Assembly: GCA_050011315.1 (NCBI GenBank)
Contig: JBEKJI010000002.1
Coordinates: 145,508-209,507 of the forward strand
Reading direction: 5' to 3'
DNA: 64,000 nucleotides
From: Fen-549 sp050011315
GTDB taxonomy: Bacteria > Actinomycetota > Thermoleophilia > Gaiellales > Gaiellaceae
Shown: piece after piece, positions 40,906-50,538 of the stretch
How positions within the stretch are numbered: position 1 is the first letter of the stretch
Layout: each line of letters begins with the position of its first letter
Program-made: the position numbers and the translations under genes
The notes under the pieces: model-generated
What the model was told of the DNA's origin: nothing
Database searches by the model: none
What the model saw: the letters and a program-made list of their open reading frames with translations, nothing else

Positions 40906-43206
40906 CTAGGCGCGAAGCTGTGCGCCAAAGCGCTCGCCGAGCGCCCCAACGATCTTCTCACGCAACGCGGTTGCGTCTTCGTCCGAGAGCGTTCGCTCGG
41001 ACGACTGGAAGGCGACCGCGAAGGTGATCGATTTCTTGCCCTCGCCCACCTGGGGTCCGCGGTAGACGTCGCTGGCGTCCATTCGCCGCATCTCCGCTCC
41101 GGCCGCTTCGCGCGCCGCCTCGATCATCGACCCCGCGGCAACTTCCTCGGCAACGACGAAGGAGAGATCCTGCTTCACGGCCGGGTAGGAAATCACGTCC
41201 TCGTAGACGACGACGTCGCGAGCGACCTCGGCGAGCGCGCCGAGATCGAGCTCGAACACGCCCCACTCTCCCGGGGCCAGCTCGGGATGCAGCTCGCCGA
41301 CCCAGCCCGCCGCGCCTACGCGAGCCGCCTTGCGCGGATGCAAAAAAGGCAGCTCGCTCGCCGGCTCGAAGCTCGGCTCGGGGGCGGCGAGTACCCGGTG
41401 CAGTGTCTCGACGGCACCCTTGGCACGAGCGAAGCCGCCCCGGGTCAGGCCGGCGACGCGCACCGGCTCGTCGGGCAGCTCGCCCTCGCCGGGCAGATAG
41501 ACGTGTGCGATCTCAAACAGGGCGATCTCCTCGTTGCCGGCGTCGAGATTACGCTGGAGCGAGCGGATGAGTCCTTCCACGAGCGTCGTACGCAGGAGCG
41601 CGTGCTCGGCCGTGAGAGGATCGGGAAGTTTGATCGCACGCGGATCGGGATCGCTGTCCACGAGTGAGTAGGTGTAGGCCTCGACGAAGCCTACGGCGCT
41701 GAGGGTGTTCTCGATCCGGCGGCGCAGGCGCTGCTCACGGGTCAGCCGCCCCCACATCGCCCGGCGCGCGGGCAGGGTGAAGGGAATCTCTTCGAGATGA
41801 ACGCGGGCGATCTCCTCGACCAGGTCGACCTCGCGGGTGACGTCGCGGGCGCGGAAGGTGGGCACGGTCACGGTCCAGTCCTTCGCCACCTCGAAGCCGA
41901 AGCGCTCGAGCAATCCGCGCTGCTCCTCGGGTGAAATCGAGACTCCGTTCAGCTCGTCGGCGCGCTCGGGGCGGAAGCGGATGGCCGGCCGCTCGGGCAG
42001 ATCGCCCTGAATGTCGGCGTGCCCGACCCAGCGAGCACCGGAAAGTCCCACCATCAGCTCCGTCGCGAGCTTCGCTGCCTGACCTGCGAGATAGGGATCG
42101 ACGCCCTTCTCCCAGCGGTTCGAGCCCTCGGTGCGCAGCTTCAGCCGCTCCGAGCTCTCGAGGATCCCGACCGGCTCGAAGTTGGCCGACTCGAGCAGAA
42201 TCGAAGTGCTGTCGTCGCCGACCTCGCTCTCCTCGCCGCCCATGATCCCGGCGATCGCGACAGAGTTGGCCGCGTCCGCAATCACCAGATCGCGTGAATC
42301 GAGAACTCGGTCGACGCCGTCGAGGGTTCGCATCTCCTCGCCCGGACGGGCGCGGCGCACGACGATCCTGCCCTCGGCCAAACGCTCGAGGTCAAAGGCG
42401 TGGAGCGGGTTTCCGAGCGCAAGCATGACGTAGTTGGTGATGTCGACCACGTTCGAGATCGGACGCATGCCGGCGCCGGTCAGCCGCGCCTTCAACCAGG
42501 GTGGCGAATGACCGATCTTCACGTCGCGGAAGAGGCGCCCGACGTAGCGCGGGCAGCCACCTGTGTCCTCGACGCTGATCTGCACCGGCTCGTCGCCGAC
42601 CAGCTCGGGATCGGCGCCGGGCGGCGGCGCCAGCTCGAGCCGGTAGAGCGCGGCGATCTCCCTTGCCAGGCCGTAGACCGCGAGCAGGTCGGGCCGGTTG
42701 CCGGTCACCTCGAGCTCGAGGACCGGCTCGCCCAGGGCGAACAGGTCGGAGAGAAGCGCGCCCGGCGTCCACTCGTCGGGTAGGAGCAGGATGCCCGAGT
42801 GATCCTGGCCGAGCTCGAGCTCGCGCTCGGACATGATCATCCCCTCCGAAACCGTCCCCCTGAGCTTGGCCCGCTCCAGCTTCATCCCGCCCGGGAGCAC
42901 GGCGCCGGGCAAGCCGACCGCGACCGTCGCACCGGCGCCGAAGTTCCAGGCGCCACAGACGATCTGGCGCGGTTCCGGATCGCCCACGTCGACCTTGCAG
43001 AGCTGTAGGCGATCGGCGCCCGGGTGCTTGCCCGCCTCGAGCACTCGGCCGACGCGGAAGTTGGCGAAGTTCCCATCCGAGTCGGAGACGCCGCGCCAGG
43101 AGACGCGCTCGACCTCGGCCGTGGTGACGCCGAGCCGGGCGGCGACCTCCTCGGCCGAGGCCTCGATCGGGACGTATTCGCGGAGCCAGGTGTAGGGGAC
43201 TTTCAT
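40906..43206 (-). CDS. pheT: Phenylalanyl-tRNA synthetase beta subunit
   Basis: A 766-residue subunit. The N-terminal tRNA-binding fold (FRVGRVLEAGKHPGADRLQLCKVDVG, residues 39-64), B3/B4 editing region (VDITNYVMLALGNPLHAFDLERL), B5 and catalytic-like core, and the C-terminal ferredoxin-fold anticodon-binding domain (SFVVAEEVAAGSMIEAAREAAG) are all present. It joins pheS as an alpha2-beta2 enzyme charging tRNA-Phe. The ATG at 43206 is the family start; the longer frame overlaps pheS. Confidence 0.96.
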   Translation of the reverse strand: MKVPYTWLREYVPIEASAEEVAARLGVTTAEVERVSWRGVSDSDGNFANFRVGRVLEAGKHPGADRLQLCKVDVGDPEPRQIVCGAWNFGAGATVAVGLPGAVLPGGMKLERAKLRGTVSEGMIMSERELELGQDHSGILLLPDEWTPGALLSDLFALGEPVLELEVTGNRPDLLAVYGLAREIAALYRLELAPPPGADPELVGDEPVQISVEDTGGCPRYVGRLFRDVKIGHSPPWLKARLTGAGMRPISNVVDITNYVMLALGNPLHAFDLERLAEGRIVVRRARPGEEMRTLDGVDRVLDSRDLVIADAANSVAIAGIMGGEESEVGDDSTSILLESANFEPVGILESSERLKLRTEGSNRWEKGVDPYLAGQAAKLATELMVGLSGARWVGHADIQGDLPERPAIRFRPERADELNGVSISPEEQRGLLERFGFEVAKDWTVTVPTFRARDVTREVDLVEEIARVHLEEIPFTLPARRAMWGRLTREQRLRRRIENTLSAVGFVEAYTYSLVDSDPDPRAIKLPDPLTAEHALLRTTLVEGLIRSLQRNLDAGNEEIALFEIAHVYLPGEGELPDEPVRVAGLTRGGFARAKGAVETLHRVLAAPEPSFEPASELPFLHPRKAARVGAAGWVGELHPELAPGEWGVFELDLGALAEVARDVVVYEDVISYPAVKQDLSFVVAEEVAAGSMIEAAREAAGAEMRRMDASDVYRGPQVGEGKKSITFAVAFQSSERTLSDEDATALREKIVGALGERFGAQLRA

Positions 43207-43207
43207 C

Positions 43208-44209
43208 TCAGAACTGGCGCGAGAAGCGCAGGTCGTTCTCCCAGAGGAGACGGATGTCGGGGATACGGTGGCGAAGCAGTGCGATCCGCTCCAGCCCGAG
43301 CCCGAAGGCGAAACCAGAAACCTCCTCGGGGTCGTAGCCGACGAACTCGAGCACGTTCGGATCGACGATGCCGGCGCCGCCCATCTCGATCCAACCGGAG
43401 TGCTTGCAAACCGGGCAGCCCGCGCCGTCGCACATGTGGCAGGAGACATCGGGCTCGATCGAGGGCTCGGTGAAGGGGAAATAGTGGGTGCGGAAGCGCA
43501 ACTCGCGCTTCTCGCCGAAGAGGGCGCGCATCAGATGCAGGAGCGTCCCCTTGAGATCGGCGAGCGAGATGCCGCGGTCTACCGCGAGGCCCTCGACCTG
43601 GTGGAAGACCGGGCTGTGGGTCGCGTCCGGCGTGTCACGGCGGTAGACGCGACCGGGCGAGATCATGTAGACGGGCGGATCCTGGGCCTCCATGACGCGG
43701 ATCTGCGAGGGCGAGGTCTCGGTCCGGAGCAGAACGTCGCTGTTCAGGAAGAGCGAATGACCCGGGGAGCGGCTCGGGTGCCAGGGCGGCATGTTGAGCC
43801 CGTCGAAGTTGTAATGCGTGGTCTCGACCTCGCGCCCGTCCACGATCATGTAGCCGAGCCCGAGGAAGACGTCCTCGACCTCGCGTCGGATCTGGGTGAT
43901 CAGGTGCAGGCGCCCCTCGGCGAAGCGTTCGCCGGGCAGTGTCACGTCCACGCTCTCGGCCAATAGCTTCCGCTGCAGCTCGTCGTGCTCGAGCGCCGAG
44001 CGCTTCTCCTCGAACGCGCCCTCGAGACCCTGGCGCAGGGCATTCAGGCGCATGCCCGTCTCGCGGTCCCTCACCTCGCGCAGAGCAAGCTTGAGCTCGC
44101 TCGAGCGACCGAGATAGCGCACACGCAACTCCTCGAGTTGATCGAGCGAATCCACCTGCTCGAGCGCGCTCCGCGCCTCTTGCTCGAGTTGCTCCACGTC
44201 CATCTGCAC
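43208..44209 (-). CDS. pheS: Phenylalanyl-tRNA synthetase alpha subunit
   Basis: A 333-residue class-II synthetase subunit. A coiled N-terminus precedes the catalytic core with HPSRSPGHSLFL, LRTETSPSQIRVM, GRVYRRDTPDATHSPVFHQVEGL and GFAFGLGLERIALLRHRIPDIR. A CHMCDGAGCPVCKHSGW cysteine cluster sits before GGAGIVDPNVL, as in many bacterial PheS. pheT follows one base after its stop. No T-box leader is visible upstream. Confidence 0.96.
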   Translation of the reverse strand: MQMDVEQLEQEARSALEQVDSLDQLEELRVRYLGRSSELKLALREVRDRETGMRLNALRQGLEGAFEEKRSALEHDELQRKLLAESVDVTLPGERFAEGRLHLITQIRREVEDVFLGLGYMIVDGREVETTHYNFDGLNMPPWHPSRSPGHSLFLNSDVLLRTETSPSQIRVMEAQDPPVYMISPGRVYRRDTPDATHSPVFHQVEGLAVDRGISLADLKGTLLHLMRALFGEKRELRFRTHYFPFTEPSIEPDVSCHMCDGAGCPVCKHSGWIEMGGAGIVDPNVLEFVGYDPEEVSGFAFGLGLERIALLRHRIPDIRLLWENDLRFSRQF

Positions 44210-44405
44210 GACTCTAGTTCCTCCCGCCTCGATCTGTCCCGTTCCGTCGCTAACGCCGAAGGGCTGGTTTGCCGCGGCTCGCGACGGTCAAGGATGGGCG
44301 CCCGGGCTGCTCAGCACCGATCCCCGACTGCGAGCCGGGGCCCGGTAAACAGGAAGGCTGAGCACCTTGTCGCCACGCCGAAAAGATAGCGGCGCCTGCG
44401 CCTCT

Positions 44406-44430
44406 TTGTCAGACACCGTGGTGTGTCAAG
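44406..44430 (+). repeat. REP-like palindromic unit, left copy
   Basis: A 25-bp unit starting TGTCAGACACC and ending GTGTCAAGG, itself a small hairpin. It recurs inverted at 44549-44573, identical but for the five loop bases. This style matches REP sequences mobilised by REP-associated tyrosine transposases. Confidence 0.6.
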
Positions 44431-44548
44431 GGACGATTGCGCCAGAAGTGGAACTTTGTGTCCACAGACCCGGGGCGTTTCACCAGAATCGATCCCGCTC
44501 GAGCTCCAGCGCGGTGGAGAAAACAACACCCCACCGGCACACCGAGAT

Positions 44549-44573
44549 CCTTGACACCGAAAGGTGTCTGACA
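44549..44573 (-). repeat. REP-like palindromic unit, right copy (inverted)
   Basis: Inverted partner of 44406-44430; together they bracket about 118 bases with no gene in the gap 44210-44604. A GTGGA/TCCAC hairpin lies between them. The pair resembles a BIME-like double REP unit; no transposase gene is present here. Confidence 0.6.
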
Positions 44574-44604
44574 CCGATGGCGTCACCTCAGCGAGAATGC
44601 AAGC

Positions 44605-45330
44605 TTGAGCGAGCACGGCGAACCCAGCCCGTACGATCCGATCGCCGCCCTCTACGACCGCTGGAACCAGAGCGTCGTCGAGGACATCGGCTTTTATGTC
44701 GAGGAGGCGGTGGCCAGCCGCGGCCCTGTACTCGAGTTGGGCGTGGGCACCGGCAGGGTCGCCGTCCCGATTGCGCTGACAGGAGTACGGGTGATCGGTC
44801 TCGACTCCTCGGCGCCGATGCTCGAGCTCTGCCGCGAGCGAGCGCGCTCGGCCGGCGTCGCCGATCTGATCGACCTTCGCCTCGGCGATCTCCGCGACCC
44901 GCCTCTAATAGAGACAGAGACCGTTCCGCTAGTCATCTCGCCCTTCCGCACCTTCCTGCACCTGCTCTCGGAAGACGAGCGCCTGCTCACGCTGACGCGC
45001 ATTCACAGCCTGCTCCAGCCCGGCGGTCGCTTCGTCTTCGACATCTTCGTTCCCACAGAGCGGGACGCCGCCGAAACGCACGGGCGCTGGATCGAGCGCG
45101 AGCCCGGGATTGAGGAGCGCGCCGACTGGAACTGGCCGGAGCGTACGCTCGTACTGCGTGTGCGCGGCGACGAGGGCGAGACGCAGATGCACCTCGCCTG
45201 GATCTCGGCGCAGGAGTGGGAAGAGCTGCTCGAGCGCGCCGGCTTCGTGCTCCGCGCCTGTTACGGCTGGTTCGATCGCCAGCCCCACTCCGGCGACGAG
45301 GACATGGTTTTCGTCGCTCTGCGGAAGTAA
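44605..45330 (+). CDS. Class I SAM-dependent methyltransferase
   Basis: A 241-residue Rossmann methyltransferase. DPIAALYDRWN precedes motif I VLELGVGTGRVAVPIA, motif II VIGLDSSAPMLELCRERA and DLIDLRLGDLRD, then LQPGGRFVFDIF. Substrate unknown; the form resembles small-molecule methyltransferases. It starts at TTG without a strong ribosome-binding site. It is separated from pheS by the REP-like pair and is followed by lemA. Confidence 0.88.
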   Translation: MSEHGEPSPYDPIAALYDRWNQSVVEDIGFYVEEAVASRGPVLELGVGTGRVAVPIALTGVRVIGLDSSAPMLELCRERARSAGVADLIDLRLGDLRDPPLIETETVPLVISPFRTFLHLLSEDERLLTLTRIHSLLQPGGRFVFDIFVPTERDAAETHGRWIEREPGIEERADWNWPERTLVLRVRGDEGETQMHLAWISAQEWEELLERAGFVLRACYGWFDRQPHSGDEDMVFVALRK

Positions 45331-45375
45331 GGTTGAACGCACAAACTATTCGCCCCGTACCGAAAGGCGCCGTCG

Positions 45376-45936
45376 ATGATTTACGTACTGATCGCTGTCC
45401 TCGCAGTCGTCGTTCTCTTCCTCCTTTTCTTCGTCCTCCGCTACAACCGGCTTGTACGCCTGCGCAACGCCTGTCAGAACGCCTGGGCGCAGGTGGACGT
45501 GCAGCTCAAACGCCGTCACGATCTGATCCCCAACCTGGTTGAGTCCGTCAAGGGCTACGCAGCGCACGAGCGCGGCACCTTCGATGAGGTCACCCAGGCT
45601 CGAACCGCAGCCCAAAAAGCACAGGGCCCGGCCGAGCAGGCGCAGGCCGAGAACATCCTCACTCAGGCCCTTGGCAAGCTCTTCGCCGTCGCCGAGGCCT
45701 ACCCGCAGCTTCGCGCGACCGAGAACTTCCAGCAGCTGCAGGCGCAGCTGGCCGAGACCGAGGACAAGATCCAGGTTTCGCGCCAGGTCTACAACGACGT
45801 CACACTGACCTACAACAACACCATCCAAACAGTGCCGACGAACATCGTCGCCGGGATGTTCAACTTCCAGCCGCGTGGCTTCTTCGAGGTGGAGGGTGAG
45901 GCGGAGCGCGAGGCTCCCCAGGTCAAGTTCACGTGA
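45376..45936 (+). CDS. lemA: LemA family protein
   Basis: A 186-residue membrane-anchored protein: an N-terminal helix (IYVLIAVLAVVVLFLLFFVL), then YNRLVRLRNACQNAWAQVDVQLKRRHDLIPNLVESVKGYAAHE, the LemA signature, and YNNTIQTVPTNIVAGMFNF. The soluble part is a helical bundle. Its stop overlaps the GTG of the DUF2207 gene, a pairing widely seen. Role in envelope function is unclear. Confidence 0.95.
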   Translation: MIYVLIAVLAVVVLFLLFFVLRYNRLVRLRNACQNAWAQVDVQLKRRHDLIPNLVESVKGYAAHERGTFDEVTQARTAAQKAQGPAEQAQAENILTQALGKLFAVAEAYPQLRATENFQQLQAQLAETEDKIQVSRQVYNDVTLTYNNTIQTVPTNIVAGMFNFQPRGFFEVEGEAEREAPQVKFT

Positions 45937-47807
45937 ACCACAAACTGCGCTGGATAGGCGTAATCGCGCTCTTCGCACTCGTCCTCGGCCTGACAGCCGT
46001 ACCGGCGGGCGCGATCACGCTCGAGAGCGCGGTCGTCAACGCGCAAGTGCAGCGGGACGGCGCGCTGGCGGTGAGCGAGCAGATCACGATGAGCGACGTC
46101 TTTCACGGCGGCTATCGCGACATTCCTATGCGTGAGGGCGAGTTGATCGACCAGGTCACGGTCTCGGAGCACGGCCGCGCCTACAGCTACGGCGGCAGCA
46201 CCGAGCTCGGCTCGATCGGAGACCCGGGCACGTACGCGACGACCCATGTCGGTGACGCGTTGCGCGTCGTCTGGCACTTCGACAACCCGAGCGGCGGCCC
46301 GCGTACCTTCACTATCGCCTACCGCTTTCGCGGACTCGCCGTCGCGTACAACGACGTGGTCGACGTCAACCTCAACGTCTGGGGCGATGCGTGGAGCGCG
46401 TCGTTGCCGTCGCTGCACGCAACCATGCGGCTCCCGAAGCCGATCGCGATCGGTTCCTACCGGGTCTGGGCAGGCCCGGTCTGGGTCCGCGGCGTCGTCG
46501 ACAAGACGCCGGCGGCCGCGATCCTGCAGGCGACCTCTGTCCCGTCACATCAGCTCGTCGACCTGCGTGTCGTCTTCCCGCGCTCGCTGCTCGCCTCGAC
46601 CACGGGCGCGAAGGTCGAGCCCGGCAATGCACTGGCGCAGATAGTCGAGAGGGAGAAAGCCGACTACACCGCCTGGGACCGTGATCGCAGGAAGATCGCG
46701 AGGTACGAGAGCTCGCTCCACACCTGGCTCGCGCTACTTCTGCTTGCGTTCGGGCCGGGCCTCGCCGTGGTCGGCCTGGTCTACGCCCGCTTCGGCCGTG
46801 AGCCTCGGGTCGATTACGACCGCCGCTACGAGCAGGAGCCACCCTCCGATCTGGCGCCGGCGCTGGTCCCGGCTCTCACGCAGGAGCGGTCAGGCGCCGG
46901 TACGAACGAGTTCACGGCCACCCTCTTCGACCTGATCCGCCGCGGCCGCTACAAGGCCGAGCACGTGACGAACGAAAAATCGACCTGGGGCGGGTTGCGC
47001 AAGGAGCAGGTCGCCGACTTGAAGCTGACCCAGGGGAAGGCGCTCGACTCGCCTACACCCTGGGAGAACGCGGTGACCGAGATCGCCGATCCGATCGTCG
47101 GAGAGAAGGGTGAGTTGCTCTCGCACTTCCAGGAGCGCATCGCCGAGGATCGCGCGAAGAACGCCGAGCGCTTCCAGGAGTTCACGAGCTCGGTCAAGGA
47201 CGAGATCGTAAAAAGCGGTTGGTACTCCAATCTCGGCCTGACCGTCCTTCTCGTCGCGGGCGGCATCCTGCTGCTGGTGGGTGCGATCCCGTTCTTCTAC
47301 GGGGTGGAGCGCTTCCGTGTCAACGCTCCCCGCTTCAACGATGTAGCCGCGATCGCGCTCGGTGTCTGCGCTGTCATCAGCGGACTCATCGCGGCCGCCG
47401 CCGCGACCAAAGTGCCCCTCTGGCGCGCGCGCAAGAAACCGGCTCAGCTCGTGGCGGTGCGCTGGTCGGCTTTCCGCCGCTACCTGAACGACTTCCCCCG
47501 CCTCGACGAAGCGCCGCCCGCGTCGATCGCGCTCTGGGAGAGCTACCTCGTCTACGGCATCGCCTTCGGCATCGCCGACCGCGTTCTCCAAGCCGCTCAG
47601 CTGCACATGCCCGAAGAGCTGCACAACCAGAGCTCGATCTACTGGATCAGCCCCAGCGGCGATCTCGGCTCCGGCGCAAGCGCATTCGCCATCTCCGATC
47701 TCAGCTCGGGCCTCGGCTCGGCGATGTCGCCCTCCTCGGGAGGAGGCGGCGGCTTCGGTGGCGGTGGTGGTGGCGGTGGCGGAGGTGGCGGCGGAGGCGG
47801 CTGGTAA
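45933..47807 (+). CDS. DUF2207 membrane protein with glycine-rich C-terminus
   Basis: A 624-residue protein with a signal peptide (LFALVLGLTAVPAGA), an extracytoplasmic DUF2207 domain (residues 25-210, VHFDN-type beta-rich), helices near 275 and 430-490, and a glycine run closing in GGGW. The DUF2207/LemA pair is common in Gram-positive bacteria and is thought to act at the envelope. GTG start overlaps lemA by four bases. The last 25 residues are almost pure glycine, which may anchor or target the protein. Confidence 0.9.
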   Translation: MNHKLRWIGVIALFALVLGLTAVPAGAITLESAVVNAQVQRDGALAVSEQITMSDVFHGGYRDIPMREGELIDQVTVSEHGRAYSYGGSTELGSIGDPGTYATTHVGDALRVVWHFDNPSGGPRTFTIAYRFRGLAVAYNDVVDVNLNVWGDAWSASLPSLHATMRLPKPIAIGSYRVWAGPVWVRGVVDKTPAAAILQATSVPSHQLVDLRVVFPRSLLASTTGAKVEPGNALAQIVEREKADYTAWDRDRRKIARYESSLHTWLALLLLAFGPGLAVVGLVYARFGREPRVDYDRRYEQEPPSDLAPALVPALTQERSGAGTNEFTATLFDLIRRGRYKAEHVTNEKSTWGGLRKEQVADLKLTQGKALDSPTPWENAVTEIADPIVGEKGELLSHFQERIAEDRAKNAERFQEFTSSVKDEIVKSGWYSNLGLTVLLVAGGILLLVGAIPFFYGVERFRVNAPRFNDVAAIALGVCAVISGLIAAAAATKVPLWRARKKPAQLVAVRWSAFRRYLNDFPRLDEAPPASIALWESYLVYGIAFGIADRVLQAAQLHMPEELHNQSSIYWISPSGDLGSGASAFAISDLSSGLGSAMSPSSGGGGGFGGGGGGGGGGGGGGGW

Positions 47808-48539
47808 TCAGCGGCGCTGACGCTCGTATAGCGCGATCGCACCCGCCGTCGCAACGTTGAGAGACTCGGCTCCGGAAGCGAGCGGGATCGTCGCCAGCTC
47901 GTCACAGCCCGCCGCGACCTCGTCGGTCAGACCCTCGCGCTCGCCGCCGAGCACGAAGCAGACCGGGCCGGAGAGATCTAGCTGCGAGAGCGGTGAGCCG
48001 CCGTGGGCGACCAGCCCCACCCGGCGTCCGGGCGCCTCGTCGAAACCGCCGAGCGGGACGCGGAAGATCGCCCCCATCGCCGCTCGCAGAGCCTTCGGCC
48101 CGGTCGGATCGGCACAGCCGGCAGATAGACAGACGAAGCCCGGACCGAGCGCGTCGACGCTGCGCAGGAGCGCGCCCACATTGCCCGGGTCGGCGACTCG
48201 CCAAAGCGCAAGGCCAGCCTCGGGCGCACTTGCCCGCTCGAGCCTCGGCAATACAGCCCGGCGAAAGACGGCAATCAGCCGTGGCGGATGGGCGAGCTCG
48301 GACAGCTCGGCCAGCAGCTTTGGTACAACGAGCGTCGCCTCGGGCAGTCGTTCTGTGAGCGCCGGCCGCTCAGCATCGATTAGCACCTCCACGGGCTCCA
48401 GCCCCGCATCCAGACCCGCCGCGACGAGATCCTCGCCCTCGCAGGTGAAGAGTCCCAGGCGCCGACGCTGGCTGGCGCTTTGCAGCCTGCGGACGAGACG
48501 CAGCTTCGGGTTCGACGGAGATGTGACAGGGCTATCCAC
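47808..48539 (-). CDS. SpoU/TrmH-family RNA 2'-O-methyltransferase
   Basis: A 243-residue SPOUT methyltransferase. A substrate-binding N-terminal domain (NPKLRLVRRLQSASQRRRLGLFTCEG) leads to the knot: ADPGNVGALLRSVDALG, CFVLGGEREGL and AESLNVATAGAIALYE, the three SpoU motifs. It probably methylates rRNA or tRNA. It overlaps the stop region of the esterase gene by eight bases and converges on the DUF2207 gene. Confidence 0.92.
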   Translation of the reverse strand: MDSPVTSPSNPKLRLVRRLQSASQRRRLGLFTCEGEDLVAAGLDAGLEPVEVLIDAERPALTERLPEATLVVPKLLAELSELAHPPRLIAVFRRAVLPRLERASAPEAGLALWRVADPGNVGALLRSVDALGPGFVCLSAGCADPTGPKALRAAMGAIFRVPLGGFDEAPGRRVGLVAHGGSPLSQLDLSGPVCFVLGGEREGLTDEVAAGCDELATIPLASGAESLNVATAGAIALYERQRR

Positions 48540-49461
48540 GCTGCCTCGGCTCGTCGAGCTTCTCTCTCACGAAGCTACCGATCGCGGCGACGGCGTGCTT
48601 CGCCTCGGGCATAACGATCGCGAAAGCCTGGAAGACGTGCCACATCTCCTTCCAAACATCGAGCCTCGCGTCGACACCGGCGGCGCGCGCGTTCTCGACC
48701 AGCCGCACCGAGTCGCTGAGCAGGATCTCGTCCTCGCCTACCTGCACGAGCAGGCTGGGAAGGCCCTGGAGGTCTTTCTCGAACAGCACCAAATCGCGCG
48801 CGTCCACCCCGGTTCCGCCAAGGAACGCCTTCGCGCAGGCTGCGGCGAAGTCCTCGCTTATCAGGGGATCGACTTCGGCACGAGTCTTGTAGGACTCTCC
48901 GTCGGGGATCTGCGAGAGCCAGGGAGAGAGCAGAAAGGCGGCCTTCGGCAGCTCCTCTCCCCCATCCCGGAGCGCGAGCAGAGTCGCCAGTGCCAATCCG
49001 CCACCGGCCGAGTCGCCGCCGATCGCTATCTGCCGCGCCGCGACGCCGTGCTCCTGCAACCAGCGATACGAGCTCAGGCCATCGTCAAAGGCAGCCGGGT
49101 ACTTGTGCTCGGGCGCCAGGCGGTATTCGACCACCAGCGCACGCACGCCGCAGGCCGCCGAGATCCTCGCCGCCAGGTCGCGATGGGTCGAGCAGGAGCC
49201 CGCGATGTAGCCGCCGCCGTGGAAGTAGAGGATCGTGCACGCGTCGCCGACCGGGACGTCCTTCGCCCGTACCCACTCGGCGGAAAGACCGGCGATGCTC
49301 AACCTCTCGACCCTGGTGCCACGCGGAAGAATCTGGTGCCCGGCGAGCGCCTCTTCTTTCCGTCGATACTCGTCGATCGTTCGCCCCTCCAGGCTGGTCA
49401 CGTTTCGTATCAGGTGCTCCACGATCACGGAGCGAAAGACACGGCTACGGGCGGAAGGCAT
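48532..49461 (-). CDS. Alpha/beta hydrolase, hormone-sensitive-lipase family esterase
   Basis: A 309-residue cytosolic esterase. The oxyanion motif FHGGGYIAGS, nucleophile GGDSAGGGLA, the acid in the EDEILLSDS region and the histidine in WHVFQ are present, as in the HSL family. Such enzymes cleave short acyl esters. It is followed with an eight-base overlap by the SpoU gene, and DUF2332 lies upstream on the same strand. Confidence 0.92.
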   Translation of the reverse strand: MPSARSRVFRSVIVEHLIRNVTSLEGRTIDEYRRKEEALAGHQILPRGTRVERLSIAGLSAEWVRAKDVPVGDACTILYFHGGGYIAGSCSTHRDLAARISAACGVRALVVEYRLAPEHKYPAAFDDGLSSYRWLQEHGVAARQIAIGGDSAGGGLALATLLALRDGGEELPKAAFLLSPWLSQIPDGESYKTRAEVDPLISEDFAAACAKAFLGGTGVDARDLVLFEKDLQGLPSLLVQVGEDEILLSDSVRLVENARAAGVDARLDVWKEMWHVFQAFAIVMPEAKHAVAAIGSFVREKLDEPRQRG

Positions 49462-49530
49462 CTCAACGGAAACCTACCCCGGTTCGGCACGCGCGTCACT
49501 ATCCCGGATGGATTGGAAAGCGGAGTCGGG

Positions 49531-50538
49531 TCAGGCGAGCCACTCGAGCCAGCGACCGTGGTAGTCGAGCCGGGCAAGGATCTGCGGCTCGCCCCCGGGC
49601 CAGAGCTGAAAGCGGAGCTGCCAGTAGTCGACGAAGTCGCCCTCGGGGTGCTCGCCGGAGATGAAAGCCAGTGACCCGCGCTCTCCCGCACGAGCCAGGA
49701 TCTGCTCGAAGAGCTGCCTCTCCTCGCTCGAGAGGTGGCTGAGCGAAGCGGTCTGGTAAACGACCGTCAGTGCTATGCCGGAGCGCTCTTCCAGCACGGG
49801 CTCGAGCAGCTCGAGGTAGTCGCCACGAAGAATCTGTGGCGGATCATCGCGCACGACCTCGATCGCCTGCTCGAGCCGCTTGAGTCGCTCCTTCTGGTCG
49901 GGCCAGATGAAAGCCCTTAGAAGGCGAGCTCCATGCTCGCTCGTTACGTCGATCGGGTTCAGATCGATGCCAAGGCGCTTGCGCACGACCGGCTTGATCG
50001 CCAGCAGCCCGCGGGGAAGCGGCGCGCGAAGCTCCCCGGATAGTTCGATCGGCGCATCCTCGGCTCCCCAGCGCCCGTTGCCGTAGAGGTACGCATAGCG
50101 ATCCCAGAAAAGGTTGAAACCGGCACTTGGCCCCAGCTCTATCAGGTCGAGCTCTTTCCCGGTCTGAGCGGCGAGGAGGAAGGCCGGCAGGAGCCCGTAA
50201 CAGCGCTGCACCTCGTTCGTCTGCATCCCCTGCTCGCGCAGAAAGCTCGCCACCCACTCCGACTCGCGCACGAGCGCTTCGCGGAAGGCGGGCCAGACCT
50301 CGCGCTCGCCCGCGTATGCCTGCGCCAGCTCAGGCGCACGTCCGTCCAGTACCAGGTAGTGAAGCGCTGCGAGCAGCCTCAGCGCGAGATTCCAGCGATA
50401 GTCCGGCGCCAGCTCACAAACGAAGGGCTCGCTCGCCAGCCGCTCGCACAGCTCGCCGTATAGCGAGACGGTGCCGCTCGCACGGCACGCTGCCTCCTGC
50501 CGCAGGAAGATCTCCGCTTGACGGTCGCTCGCGTTCAG
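49531..50538 (-). CDS. DUF2332 family protein with a probable CTG start overlapping rplT
   Basis: The family domain (LDLIELGPSAGFNLFWDRYAYLYG, GIDLNPIDV, LVVYQTASLSHLS-type strands) resembles a Rossmann methyltransferase-like fold of unknown function. The frame stays open beyond the first standard start (GTG at 50271) up to 50538 and codes the typical DUF2332 N-terminus (FLRQEAACRASGTVSLYGELCERLA). The total, 335 residues, fits the family. No ATG, GTG or TTG exists in that N-terminal stretch. The only candidate is CTG at 50538-50536, which overlaps the rplT stop as CTGA. Confidence 0.8.
   Translation of the reverse strand: MNASDRQAEIFLRQEAACRASGTVSLYGELCERLASEPFVCELAPDYRWNLALRLLAALHYLVLDGRAPELAQAYAGEREVWPAFREALVRESEWVASFLREQGMQTNEVQRCYGLLPAFLLAAQTGKELDLIELGPSAGFNLFWDRYAYLYGNGRWGAEDAPIELSGELRAPLPRGLLAIKPVVRKRLGIDLNPIDVTSEHGARLLRAFIWPDQKERLKRLEQAIEVVRDDPPQILRGDYLELLEPVLEERSGIALTVVYQTASLSHLSSEERQLFEQILARAGERGSLAFISGEHPEGDFVDYWQLRFQLWPGGEPQILARLDYHGRWLEWLA

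Noticed and set aside
44210..44604. T-box leader for pheST
   Set aside because: No T-box consensus or specifier-loop hairpin is visible; the gap is explained by the REP-like pair and promoters.
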